A DNA stretch of 64,000 nt. Source: Eurosta solidaginis (lineage: Eukaryota; Arthropoda; Insecta; Diptera; Tephritidae). The stretch is taken from the NCBI RefSeq assembly GCF_040869045.1, contig NC_090321.1, forward strand, positions 140,917,689 through 140,981,688, in the 5' to 3' direction. The translations under genes and the position numbers were made by a program. The notes beneath the pieces were generated by a model. It was not told the DNA's origin. It saw nothing but the letters and a program-made list of their open reading frames with translations, and searched no databases. This document shows, one piece after another, positions 1 to 9,416 of the stretch (positions are counted from its first letter, which is position 1; every line of letters begins with the position of its first letter).

Positions 1-690
1 GGTGCCCGGGTCCACGTTTTGGCCTATATCTTTAGACCCTAGTCACCAGTAGGTATGAAAACTACCATTTACTAAAGCTCTCATCAACAGCTTTCATTTG
101 ATATCCATATTGTATAAACACATTCTAGGGGTGCCCGGGTCCACGTTTTGGCCTATATCTCGAGACCGTAGTCACCAATAGGTATGAAAACTACCCTGTA
201 CTAAAGCACTAATCAAAAGCTTTCGTTTGATCACCATATAATATAAACACTTTGTAGGGGTGCCCGGGTCCACGTTTTGGCCTATATATCGAGACCCTAG
301 CCACCAATAGGTATGAAAACTACCCTGTACTAAATCACTCATCAACAGATTTCATTTGATATCCATATTGTATTAACACATTCTAGATATGCCCGGGTCT
401 ACGTTTTGGCCTATATCTTGAGACCCTAGTCACCAATAGGTATGAAAATTACCCTGTACTAAAGCGCTCATCAACAGCTTCCATTTGATACCCATATTTT
501 ACAAACACATCCCAGGATTACCCAGGTCCACGTGTTGATCTCAAGACCCTAGCCAGAACGAGACAAAAAGTATCCTATGTCCGTTCCCTGGTTCTAAGCT
601 ACCTCTCCACCAATTTTCAGCCAAATCGGTTCATCCGTTCTTGAATTATGCGTAGTGTAACTAACACCACTTTCTTTTATATATATAGAA
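1..690 (+). repeat. 129-bp satellite array, truncated, with element 3' tail
   Basis: About four and a half units of a 129-bp tandem repeat start near 1, 130, 259, 388 and 517. The unit core is GTGCCCGGGTCCACGTTTTG followed by GCCTATATCTCGAGACC. From about 570 the repeats give way to a unique tail ending in a CACTTTCTTTTATATATATA tract. The same array and tail recur at 19020-20811, where more of the left side is preserved, so this is the right-hand part of that element cut by the window edge. No coding potential is seen. Confidence 0.85.
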
Positions 691-724
691 GATATACATA
701 GGTAAATTCATAATAATCTGTAAA

Positions 725-1330
725 TTACATGTCAATGTCCAAAAACGAACGAACAATGGATATTGTTGATAGAATTACTGCCTTTTGAATAGGTAGACGC
801 TTATCTTCTAATTTTAGGTTCTCCAGGGTCGTCATAAGGGTTTTGGGTACCACGCCTGTTGATGTAATGATTATTGGCTCTTTGCTTACTTTATCAAGGT
901 GACATAACAGCTTCATTTCCTGAGCAAGTCCTATGTACTTTCGTTTCATTTCTGTATGCACGTCTTTCAAGTTGTGCGTATTGGGAACCCCAATATTAAT
1001 CAAATACGCGGTCTTTTCTTCCTTTTCTAATAGGACTATAGCCGGCCTGTTATTGGGTATACTTCTGTCTGTAAGTATAGTGCGGTCCCAGTATAGTTTA
1101 TATTCGCTACTTTCTAGCACTGCCGAGGCAGTATATTTATAATACGGGACCTCTTCTGTAAGCAGATTCGTACGGATTGCCAAGCGCTGGTGAACGAGTT
1201 TCACTACGTTGTTATGTCGTGCTAAATAGTGTGTTGCTGCGAGCATAACACAAGCTCCTGTTATGTGCTGTATTGTTTCCGACTGCTGTTGGCACTTCCG
1301 GAATTTGTCACAGTCTATTTTAGCGCGTAC
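725..1330 (-). pseudogene. R2-superclade LINE, C-terminal zinc motif and restriction-like endonuclease (decayed)
   Basis: This is the 3' part of a non-LTR retrotransposon read on the minus strand. Upstream of a 173-residue frame (725-1246) the translation shows a Cys-rich motif containing ETIQHITGAC, the CCHC-type knuckle that precedes the endonuclease in R2/R4/Dong elements. The endonuclease core follows: YKLYWDR, TDRSIPNNRP and YLINIGVPNTHNL. In working members the core has a PD...D signature (RPD, then LID). Here the two acidic positions read A (NRPA) and N (LIN), so cleavage activity should be lost. A frameshift near 1316-1320 separates this frame from the RT frame, which ends in YALK. 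The near-identical copy at 20846-21451 has the same lesions, so they predate the duplication. Clade placement rests on domain order and motifs only. Confidence 0.8.
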
Positions 1331-2437
1331 TTTAAGTAATTTTTTGTGACGATGACTTGGTCCTGTATTGCTATCATGAGGCCCTCAGTTTCCATAAAGA
1401 TTCCTGAATTCTTCATCCATAGGCTTGAAGCAACGGGATCGATCCCTGATTGGCTTAATGCATGGGGGTGTCTTCCATGGAGTGCTTTCATTTTCCATTC
1501 ATCAATGAGTCGTGCTGTATGAATAGAATCGCTTTCTTCCTTCTGTATGTCGAGGTTAAACAGGTTTAAAAGCGTATAGTTTTTATCCGCTCCGCATGCA
1601 GCTTGGTGTAGTGCTGTGTTCTGCCCCAAGAAATACTGGCATAGGTTTGCGATCTGTTTTGTACAAAGATGTTGGATATCTATCAGGCCACGACCTCCTA
1701 GACTTCTAGATAAGTTTATTCTCTTCATTGCAGATTTCTTGTCATGTGCTCCGTATTTTGTGTGCAGTGTTCGAGTCGCTCTTTTAACACCTTCCAACTG
1801 CGTGTCAGACCATTTTAATACTCCGAAACTATACATTAGCACTGGTATCGCAAACGTGTTTATTGTCTTCAATAAATTCCTACCTAGGAAGCAGTCAGTG
1901 ATGTTCTGTATCATGACATTATGATGTATTCTTCTGGCCTGCATATAACCTAGGTATTTATAGGACTCATCTGCTTCTAATGCATCTATTTTTTCATTAT
2001 TCGCTAAGGGAAAATTATGCATTACTACATTTCCGTGCTGAACACTCAGTCTTTTACATTTATCTAGCCCAAATATCATACAAATATCTCGTGAGAAATC
2101 TTCGATTATTTGAAGGAATTCTTTCATGTGCTGCTCAGACTCTGCGTATAACTTAATATCGTCCATATAGAGGAGGTGTGAGACCTTATACGATGCACCT
2201 TCTTTTCCTTTCATGCTAAATCCGTTTTTGGTATCGTTAATCAATGGCGATAGTGGATTAAGCGCGAGGCAGAACCAAAGAGGACTTAAGCTATCTCCTT
2301 GTAGTATGCCTCTTCTAATGGGTATCGAGGAAATACTTTGGAGTCCATTTTTTTCTACCTTTATATTAAGTCGCTTTCATGTTTGTCCCCTAATTTCCAT
2401 ACGAATTTTTGACCCACGGAAAAGACTTTTTCGGTAA
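1315..2437 (-). pseudogene. R2-superclade LINE reverse transcriptase, C-terminal half (decayed)
   Basis: The open frame 1315-2244 (309 residues) begins inside the reverse-transcriptase domain. The same frame extends upstream past its first Met to about 2370, adding IPIRRGILQGDSLSPLWFCL, the conserved QGDSLSPLWF block of this RT group. Downstream are LLYMDDIKLYA (catalytic YMDD box), FGLDKCK, then LGY and the thumb (LMYSFGVLKW, RSLGGRGLID). At about 2370-2437 the frame breaks with an in-frame stop and the LINE gives way to satellite. A fragment with RT motif A of the same LINE type lies beyond the satellite at 6292-6482, on the same strand and in the expected order. The element is therefore split and cannot be functional. 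Confidence 0.85.
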
Positions 2438-2809
2438 CTTCCCGTTGAGTTAGACACTCGATATTTAGAATATAGTTCAGATCAGGGAGACATTACAATG
2501 CAAGTGAAAATATACCGCTAGGTGGCGCACGGGTCGATATATACAGAAAATTTATTTCAAAATGGAAATTTTGCGATCCACTTTTAACTAACTTCTAGTT
2601 GATCCACAGACTTGAAACTTAGCAGATAGTTTGCGAGTCGATGGCACTACCATTCGTGGAAAACAAAATGCCGCCAAGTGGCAGACGAATCGAGATAAAC
2701 GAAAATCCCTGAAAACGCAGGGAATCTTGCGATCATTTTTAAGTACCTTCCCGGTAGGCTAGAGACTTGAAACTTGGGCCGTGAGTCAAAACCCGGTGAC
2801 AATGCAATA
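2438..2809. repeat. TTCCCGGT dimeric satellite, left segment
   Basis: Diverged units of the ~150-bp satellite described at 3880-5270, carrying the shared landmarks GTGACAATGCAA, CGCTAGGTGGCGC and ACTTGAAACTT. The segment ends at the 10-bp target duplication CAATGCAATA (2800-2809) of the LINE insertion. There is one exact AGGTGGCGC at 2520-2528. Confidence 0.85.
2800..2809. repeat. Target-site duplication, left (LINE insertion)
   Basis: CAATGCAATA next to the CCTAACC-type 3' tail; its partner is at 3870-3879. The uninterrupted satellite has the same CAATGCAATA in most units, so the duplication derives from one unit. Confidence 0.85.
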
Positions 2810-3869
2810 GGTTAGGTTAGGTTCAAGTGGCTGCCGTCCACATTGGAGCAGCACACTTAGGCCTTTATAGGCCCCTTGTGAAACCACACGGATTTAGTCA
2901 AACCACTTCGTTGAGTTTATGAAGCTAACTAAGCGTCGTGTATTGATCTCAGCTATATCAGTCAGATCTACGAGAAACATCTTGCCCATAAAACGTTGCC
3001 TTTTTCTACCGAGCGCTGGACATTTACAGATGCCTAACAGCTTCAGGTTCTTCTTCGTTGCCGCAGCTTCTACAATAATCATTAAATGGAGCGCCAATCC
3101 TTTCCGCATGCGTTCCAATACAAACATGACCCGTAAGAAGACCTACAACTAAGGGAATATCCCTCTTACGTAGGGTGAGAAGCTCTCGTGATCTCTTGTC
3201 ATTCCATTCCGGCCATGTGAGTTTTGCCGTGTGGCATCTATCATGATGCTTCCACCTGGCTCCCGCTTCAATCAGTAGATCCTCCTTTATCTTGAGCTTG
3301 CAGGTGGAGAGAGGCATGCTCAACCTCTTCCAGGATGGCGAAAGGGGAAGGGAGGTACCCTTTCTTGCAAGCTCATCCGCCATCTCATTACCTGGTATGC
3401 CCTTATGTCCCGGAACCCATACCAGATGCAGAGTAAACTGTTCAGCCATCACGTTAAGTGTTCTGCGACAGCCTACCACAGTTTCAGAAGTAGCTGTGAC
3501 AGAGTAAAGGGCTTTCAGTGCTCCTTGAATCTCTGAGAAAATATAAATGTGCTTCTGAGAGACTGCCTTCTGCCTAAGGCAGTCCACAGCGTCTTGTCCG
3601 AAAGGCGAAACGATCTTTGTATCTCCAATCGTTCCGAATAGACACCCCCTTCGACCCTGTTATCCAGTTTAGATCCATCTGTGTAGATCTGACTGCTGTT
3701 AGCGGGCCAATCAGGGTCATTGACCCACTGTTCCCTCTCAGGGATTAATATCTTGTATCCCTTGTTAAAGTTGGTATGTGGTTTGCAGAAATCTGTCCAT
3801 TCTGGTATGCAGAATCTGTCGAGAATTTCAGTATGTTTGCAGTGCGACCATGTGGTCAGTTTCCTCAGC
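2810..3869 (-). mobile_element. 5'-truncated LINE with RNase H domain (I/Loa/Jockey-like) inserted in satellite
   Basis: A minus-strand non-LTR insertion flanked by a perfect 10-bp target duplication, CAATGCAATA at 2800-2809 and 3870-3879. The frame 3515-3877 shows the start of an RNase H domain (IYTDGSKLDN) and, after a frameshift near 3515-3590, the frame 3024-3587 continues with LVWVPGHKGIPGNEMADELA, which holds the last RNase H motif (His and Asp present). A Cys-rich C-terminal module follows (CRSCGNEEEPEAVRHL, then CPALGRKRQRF), and the polypeptide ends near 2894. The 3' terminus, read in element orientation, is a short CCTAACCTAACC tail rather than poly(A). RT and endonuclease are absent, which fits 5' truncation at target-primed integration. 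The second copy is 22931-23990. Confidence 0.88.
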
Positions 3870-3879
3870 CAATGCAATA
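3870..3879. repeat. Target-site duplication, right (LINE insertion)
   Basis: Second CAATGCAATA, immediately followed by the satellite continuation TTGATCAAATAAAATTCGCT. Confidence 0.85.
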
Positions 3880-5270
3880 CTTGATCAAATAAAATTCGCT
3901 AGGTGGTGCATGGATCGAGATATTAAGAAAATTTATTTTGATTTGGGAATGTTTCAATCAAGTTTTAACTAACTTCCCGATGACCTACAGACATGAAAAT
4001 TGGCACACAGTTCGAGGCTTGGTGACAATACAATCTACAGAAAACAAAATTCCACTAGGTGCCTCGCTAAGTGAGATAACTACAAATCCTTTAAAAACGA
4101 GGGGAATCTTTCAATCGATTTTTGAGTAACTTCCCGGTGAGCTGGAGATACGAAACTTGAGCCGTAAGTCAGAACCCGGTGACAATGCAATATTTTATCA
4201 AAAAAATTCCGCTAGCTGGCGCATGGATCGAGATATTAGGAAAATTAATTTTAATTTGGGAATCTTTCGATCAATTTTTAACTAACTTCCCGGTTATCTA
4301 GAGACTTGTAACTTGTCACATAGTTCGAAACCCGGTGACAATATAATTCGTAGAAAACAAAGTTCCGCTAGGAGGCGTGCTAAGTGAGATAACTACAAAT
4401 CCCTTAAAATCGAGGGAAATTTTGGGATCGATTTTTAAGTAACTTCCCGGTGAGCTAGAGACTTGAAATTTGGGCCGTGTGTCAGAACCCGGTGACAATG
4501 CAATATTTGATCAAAAAAATTTCGCTAGGTATATTAAGAAAATTAATTTTGATTTGGGAATTTTTCAATAAATTTTTAACTAACTTCCCGGTGACCTACA
4601 GACTTGAAACTTGGCACACAGTTCGAGGCTTGGTGACAATACAATCTATAGAAAACAAAATTCTGCTAGGTGGCGCGCTAAGTGAGATAACTACAAATCC
4701 TTGAAAAAGGAGGGGAATCTTGAAATCGATTTTTGAGTAACTTTCCGGTGAGCTGGATATATGAGACTTGAGCCGTAAGTCAGAACCCGGTGACAATGCA
4801 AAATTCGCTAGGTGGCACGCGGATCGAGATAGTATGAAAACAAATTTTAATTTGGGAATCTTTCAATAAATTTTTAACGAACTTCCCGGTTACCTAGAGC
4901 TTGCACTTAATTGGAGGCCTGTGACAATGCAACTTATAGAAAACAAAGTTCCGCTAGGAGGCGCGCTAGTCAAGATAACTGCAAATCCTTTAAAAACGGG
5001 GGGAATCTTGCGATCGATTTTCGAGTAACTTCCCGATGAGCTAGAGACATGAAAATTGGGCCGTAAGTTAGAACCCGGTGACAATGCAATATTTTATCAA
5101 AAAAATTCCGCTAGTTGGCGCATGGATCGAGATATTGAGAAAACTACTTTTAAATTGGGAATCTTGCAATCGATTTTTAACTAACTTCCTGGATATCTAG
5201 AGACTTGAAACCTGAAATATAGTTTAAAACTCCGTGACAGTGCAATGTTTGATCAAAAAATTTGAGATAC
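3880..5270. repeat. TTCCCGGT dimeric satellite, main array
   Basis: About nine units, with the CTTCCCGGT landmark near 3984, 4131, 4286, 4442, 4587, 4741, 4883, 5030 and 5187, giving spacings of 142-157 bp. Two alternating types make a ~300-bp dimer: one reads AACTAACTTCCCGG and carries GGCGCATGGATCGAGATATT, the other reads GAGTAACTTCCCGG and carries GCGCTAAGTGAGATAAC. Each unit has a CCGCTAGGTGGCGC-like box. Short open frames through it (60-75 codons) are artefacts of the repeat. Copies are at 22559-25391, 48896-50091 and 59735-60930. Confidence 0.9.
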
Positions 5271-5904
5271 GTAACACACAAGTGGAACTATTTAGAAGAT
5301 TAGGCCATACCTTCATGGCTAGCCTCCTGAGTGTTGCATACTTTTAGACGTACGCGATTTTCACCACGACTCATTTAGACTTTTAGGCGTATGCCAATTT
5401 CACCACGATTTTCAGCTGTACAAATTAAGAAGCTGACAAACGAGGTGGAATTCTCTTGTTATAATGCACATTCACCAGCAAAGAAAATTCACCACATCAT
5501 AAATTGTGTTGAACTTACTTCCTCAACAATTGCGATCATATTCACCAACAATGATTGTGTTGCACTATCCGGCTTCGCCAATTATGAGAATAATCGCCAA
5601 CAAGAATCATTCACCACATTTATCCTCTTTGCCAACTCACCTGCTCCACCAATATCAAGAACATCGAACAGCTATAATAATTCACCGATTTATATGTAGC
5701 ACACATACATCTTTCTACAGTCACCTAAGCCGAATACAGATATAGACGTAGTACGTCCGAGCAACGCCAGGGAACGGGTAGATATTTTGAACAAATAAAT
5801 AAAGATACGAATTTTCACTTAGGAATTACTTAAATTACTACTCAAAGTTGCAATTGCCTTTTTGTAGGCAGCACTAAAAAATTAAAAATAAAAAGAATAT
5901 AAAA
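5271..5904. other. Gene-free stretch with recurrent TTCACCA motifs
   Basis: A low-complexity but non-tandem region shared by all four blocks. TCACC recurs near 5361, 5400, 5472, 5490, 5542, 5611, 5682 and 5719 with irregular spacing. An AATAAATAAAG polyadenylation-like motif is near 5795, so a solo-LTR origin is possible, but I see no paired TG...CA ends. An open frame of 102 codons (5391-5699) is not matched by an equally long frame in copies 3 and 4, where about 31 bp are missing, so it is unlikely to be a gene. Confidence 0.55.
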
Positions 5905-6275
5905 AAAATTTTAAGGACTACCTTTATATAAATGGACCAAAAAATATAAGGCAATTTTCCTTTAATACATAGTCTTGTTGAATTTTGACTAAAAAACTTT
6001 AACAATAGTTCTTGTAAAAGAATTTTGGGATTTAAAATTATAAAGGTACAGCGCGTCTTTAGATTTTAAATAATCAATTAGTTAATCCCAAGTACATGGT
6101 TTGCCTTAAATTTAAAAATTGCGCTGCACCTTTATAGTTTTAAATCCGAAAATTATTTTACAAGAGCTATTGTTAAAGTTTTTTAGTCAAAATTCAGCAA
6201 GACTATGTCTGCATTAAAGGAAAAATTGCCTTCTATTTTGTGGTCCATTTATATAAAGGTAGTCCTTAAAATTTT
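5905..6275. mobile_element. Palindromic foldback/MITE-like element with invertible core
   Basis: A long inverted repeat. The left arm begins AATTTTAAGGACTACC and the right arm ends GGTAGTCCTTAAAATT. The arms include TATAAATGGACCA and TGGTCCATTTATA and are about 130 bp each. The asymmetric core (about 6036-6146) holds CCAAGTACATGGTTTGCC. In copies 3 and 4 the core lies in the opposite orientation. No coding capacity; the family is not recognised. Confidence 0.8.
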
Positions 6276-6291
6276 GTTTACCTTTATATTG

Positions 6292-6482
6292 TTTTTAGAT
6301 TAAGTTTTATCACTCATGTATTCGAAAGATGTTCAAGAATAGTTATTATGATTGGGGCTAGTTTATATACTTTTAGCACCTCAGTTAACCATGAGTGGGG
6401 TACACTGTCACAGGCTTTCTTGTAGTCGATATATGCCTATATATTTCTTTGTTTGTGGTATGCTTGTTCCATTACAATGGAT
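6292..6482 (-). pseudogene. LINE reverse-transcriptase fragment (RT motif A)
   Basis: On the minus strand the translation contains AYIDYKKACDSVPHSWL, the RT motif A block with its catalytic Asp as in R2/R4/Dong-type LINEs, followed by a short helix-like segment and then a stop near 6310. It belongs upstream of the QGDSLSPLWF segment at about 2300, so the same LINE type lies on both sides of the satellite block. Copies 3 and 4 read KAYDS where copies 1 and 2 read KACDS. The fragment is far too short to be functional. Confidence 0.78.
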
Positions 6483-6668
6483 TTTATACGCATTTTAAAT
6501 AATTGGGTTTTATTTTATCTTATTATTTTTTTTTGTTTTATTTATTTACTTTAATTAGATTTTATTTAATTTTTTTATTTTATTTTGTTTTATTTCAATT
6601 TACTTCCTTTAATTCAAATTATTTGATGTTTTTTTGTATCGCCTTCAATTTTATTTCATTTCATTAAA
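6483..6668. repeat. T-rich degenerate ATTTT/ATTTC tract
   Basis: Homopyrimidine-biased simple sequence of TTTTATTT and ATTTCATTTC words. It is roughly the inverted counterpart of the A-rich tract at 7581-8027, so the foldback between them sits in a larger imperfect palindrome. Confidence 0.7.
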
Positions 6669-7580
6669 TTTTTTTTTTATTATAAATGTAAATTATATAA
6701 AATTTATATGAAATTTGTAAATTAAAAAAAATTAACAAAAGTATGGAACATATTGTTGGACATTTTTTGTACATAAAGAATTGAACAAAAAATTTGGAGC
6801 TTTTTTTGGAAACTTTTAGAGCATTTGAGTATTAAGAAAACGGTTTTTGGATATTTTAAAGGACGATCTGGCAACACTGCACATGGACGTTCAAAGTTGT
6901 CATTTGCACCTAAAAGTATGCAGTAGTTGCAGACTGACAGCTCACATGTACACGAAATAACCCATTTCACCATGGCTAATATCGGCGCCTCGCCGAACAA
7001 AATTATCCAACTTATTATCCAATTTTTTGGGCAGCGTTAGTATATGATTACCCAAGTTTTTATCCACTCATGGTTGGAAGGGTATGTAGAAGGTAACGAA
7101 GAGCTATCTCACACACACAGATGTGGCAATCAGCCGCAGTAGTTACTCACACATACATACGCATATGGCTATAAACTAATAGTATCCCTGCAAACCAAAA
7201 CTGCGTAAAAAACTGGATAATGCACGAGTAAAAAAGTGGCTAAAAAAGTGGAGAATTTTGTATAGGCAGTGTGCGGATTTTATCCATGGTGAAATGGAAT
7301 ATTCCGTGTACGTGTGAGCTGTTAGTCGGCAACGATTGCATACTTTTAGGTGCCAATCACACCTTTGAACGTCAATGTGTAGTGTTGCCAGACCGTCCTT
7401 TAAAACATCCAAAATCGTTTTCCTAATACCCTAAAATTCCACATGCGGAATGAAAAATGCTCCAAATTTTTTTATTAACTGTGTTATATACAAATGTTCC
7501 ATACTTTTTATTAATTCTTTTTTAATTTACAGATTTCATATAGAATTCATATAATTTAGATTTTTCAAAAAAAAAAATTG
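6669..7580. mobile_element. Foldback element 2, ~300-bp inverted arms
   Basis: The left arm (about 6669-6975) and right arm (about 7288-7580) are imperfect reverse complements: AGTATGGAACA with TGTTCCATACT, CTGGCAACACTG with AGTGTTGCCAGAC, CCTAAAAGTATGC with GCATACTTTTAGG, and CCATTTCACCATGG with CCATGGTGAAATGG. The spacer is about 310 bp. Both arms contain a similar open frame of 60-92 codons, a by-product of the palindrome; no domain is recognised. No transposase is present, so it would be non-autonomous. Confidence 0.75.
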
Positions 7581-8027
7581 AAATAATATAACAACAGAAT
7601 AAAATCAAATAAAATTGAAAATGATACAAAAAATAACATAAAATAAATTGAATTAAACAAGGTAAAATGAAACAAAAGCAAAATGAAATAAAAAAATGAA
7701 AGAAAATTTAATTTAAGTAAATAAGTAAAAATAAAAGAAAATTTAGTAAAATAAATAAAGTAAAAAAATAAGTTGGAATGAAGCTAGAGAGAATAAAATT
7801 AAAGTGAATTGACATAAAAAAATGGAGTGGAACGAGTTAAAAGAAAAATAAATTCAATGAAATGAAATGGAATGAAGTGAGATGAAACAAATTAAAATGA
7901 AACGGAAATAGGTTAAATGAAACAGAAAATAATTAACTGGCGAAAAAATATGAAAATATGATATGGAAAAGAAACAAAAATGAATCTATATGAAATGAAA
8001 CGGAATGATATAAAATTAAATTTAAAC
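7581..8027. repeat. Degenerate GAAAT/AAATG simple-repeat array
   Basis: Purine-rich sequence built from AAATGAAAT, AAATAAAAT and GGAATGAAGTG words. It ends in AAATTTAAA, where the family-2 hairpin end begins. Copy 4 shows the same sequence without the insertion. Confidence 0.8.
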
Positions 8028-8202
8028 AAGTAAGGACGGGACTGTCTTCGGCTGTGCCGAAGACTTCATACCTTTCATGAATGGGGCTGAACAATAATCT
8101 TATGCCGTTCGTAATCTCCGAATAATCGGATGTATAAGATAAGAAATATATAATGAACAGATCTACATACCTAAACGATTCTTAAGATAAATATAAAATA
8201 AA
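8028..8202 (-). mobile_element. Family-2 hairpin end (Helentron-like 3' terminus)
   Basis: Starts CAAGTAAGGACGGGA, then a perfect hairpin at 8044-8064 (stem GTCTTCGG/CCGAAGAC, loop CTGTG), then the sub-terminal repeat CATACCTTTCATGAA, whose inverse TTCATGAAAGGTAT lies at the other end of complete copies (for example near 38300). Only this end is present; family 1 begins at 8203. Confidence 0.7.
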
Positions 8203-8766
8203 CAAGTAAGGAAGGTTAAGTTCGGGTGTACCGAACATTACATACTCAGTTGAGAGCTATGGTGACAACATAAGGGAAAATAACCATGTAGGAAAATGAA
8301 CCGAGGGAAACCCTGGAATGTGTTTGTATGACATGTGTATCAAAAGAAAGGCATTAAAGAGTATTTTATGAGGGAGTGGGCCATAGTTCTATAGGTGGAC
8401 GCCATTTAGGGATATAGCCATAAAGGCGGATCAGGGTTGACTCTAGAGTGCGTTTGTACGATATGGGTATCAAATTAAGGGTGTTAATGAGTATTTTAAA
8501 ATGGAGTAATCCTTAGTTCCATAGGTGGACGCCGTTTCGAGATATCGCCATAAAGGTGGACCAGGGGTGACCCTAGAACTTGTTTGTACAATATGGGTAT
8601 CAAAAGAATGGTGTTAATGAGTATTTTAAAAGGGAGTGGGCCTTACTTCTCTAGGTGGATGCCGTTTCGAAATATCGCCATAAAGGTGGACCAGGGTTGA
8701 CTCTAGAATGTGTTTGTACGATATGGGTATCAAATTAAAGGTATTAATGAGGGTTTTAAAAGGGAG
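8203..8766 (-). mobile_element. Family-1 element, hairpin end with 130-bp minisatellite, truncated
   Basis: Starts CAAGTAAGGAAGGTTAAG, hairpin at 8220-8236 (GTTCGG/CCGAAC, loop GTGTA), then the sub-terminal inverted repeat TACTCAGTTGAG and about four 130-bp units. It breaks off at 8766, where retrotransposon sequence starts; the equivalent point in copy 2 (28759) continues with more units. Confidence 0.75.
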
Positions 8767-8857
8767 GAAAAAAATAAAAAAAGAACATATGGCTGAAAAA
8801 AATGACGTAATTGTAATAAATGATTGCATATGAAACGAAAAATCTCATAAAATAATT

Positions 8858-9416
8858 TTGTCCAGCTACACGAAACACTGTGCAATGGGAGAGACTAAAT
8901 TAGGTATGGGAAGATCGAAAGAGGACACGTCAAAGAGGTGTTTTAAGTGTGGAGATAAATCTCACATGGCAGCACAGTGTCCACAAAAGCAATTTAAGTG
9001 TTTCAAATGCAACGAAATGGGTCATCGTTCATTTGAGTGTAAGGATAAATCCAAGGGATCTAAAGAAACAAAGAGGGAACCGAGCACAGTTAACACTTTG
9101 GGTGATGAGATTTTTCAACCCTTTTGTAATAGCGTTAGGGATGAGTTACACTTTAAAACAATTAAAGTGGCTGATTTTAAATTCGAAACACATCGATTCG
9201 GGATGTTCTTTGAACATAATGCGTTACGATACGTTATTACTGTGTGGCTGTGAGGTTATATTGAGAAATTACAACAGAAAACTATACAGTCCTTGTACAA
9301 ACGTGATTGAGACGATAGGGAGTTTTGAAACATGCATACGTGTAGATGAGATATCGTTAAATATCACATTTCATGTAGTCAGGGAACATGATATTCAATT
9401 CGCAATGAGGTGCTAG
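8858..9416 (+). pseudogene. Ty3/Gypsy (mdg3-like) gag zinc knuckles and protease remnant
   Basis: The first frame (8858-9253) has two CCHC knuckles, CFKCGDKSHMAAQC and CFKCNEMGHRSFEC, typical of Gag nucleocapsid. A frameshift in the linker moves the reading into a second frame (8949-9416), where HIDSGCSLN is a retroviral-type aspartic protease active site (DSG). The capsid part and a 5' LTR are missing: sequence from 8767 to about 8857 is A-rich with no recognisable LTR. The reading passes into the RT frame through another shift near 9408. The copy is decayed and 5'-truncated at its junction with the family-1 minisatellite. Confidence 0.8.

Noticed and set aside
2810..2824. GGTTAGGTTAGGTT looks like the insect telomeric repeat (TTAGG)n
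   Set aside because: Only about three repeats, located exactly at the 3' end of a LINE with a target duplication on both sides; it is the element's tail, not a telomere.
2919..3152. Plus-strand frames over the RNase H LINE
   Set aside because: Antisense shadows of the minus-strand LINE, which has clear RNase H motifs.
5391..5745. Possible small gene in the TTCACCA stretch
   Set aside because: The frame is altered by a ~31-bp deletion in copies 3 and 4, and overlapping frames are equally long; no domain or splice context.
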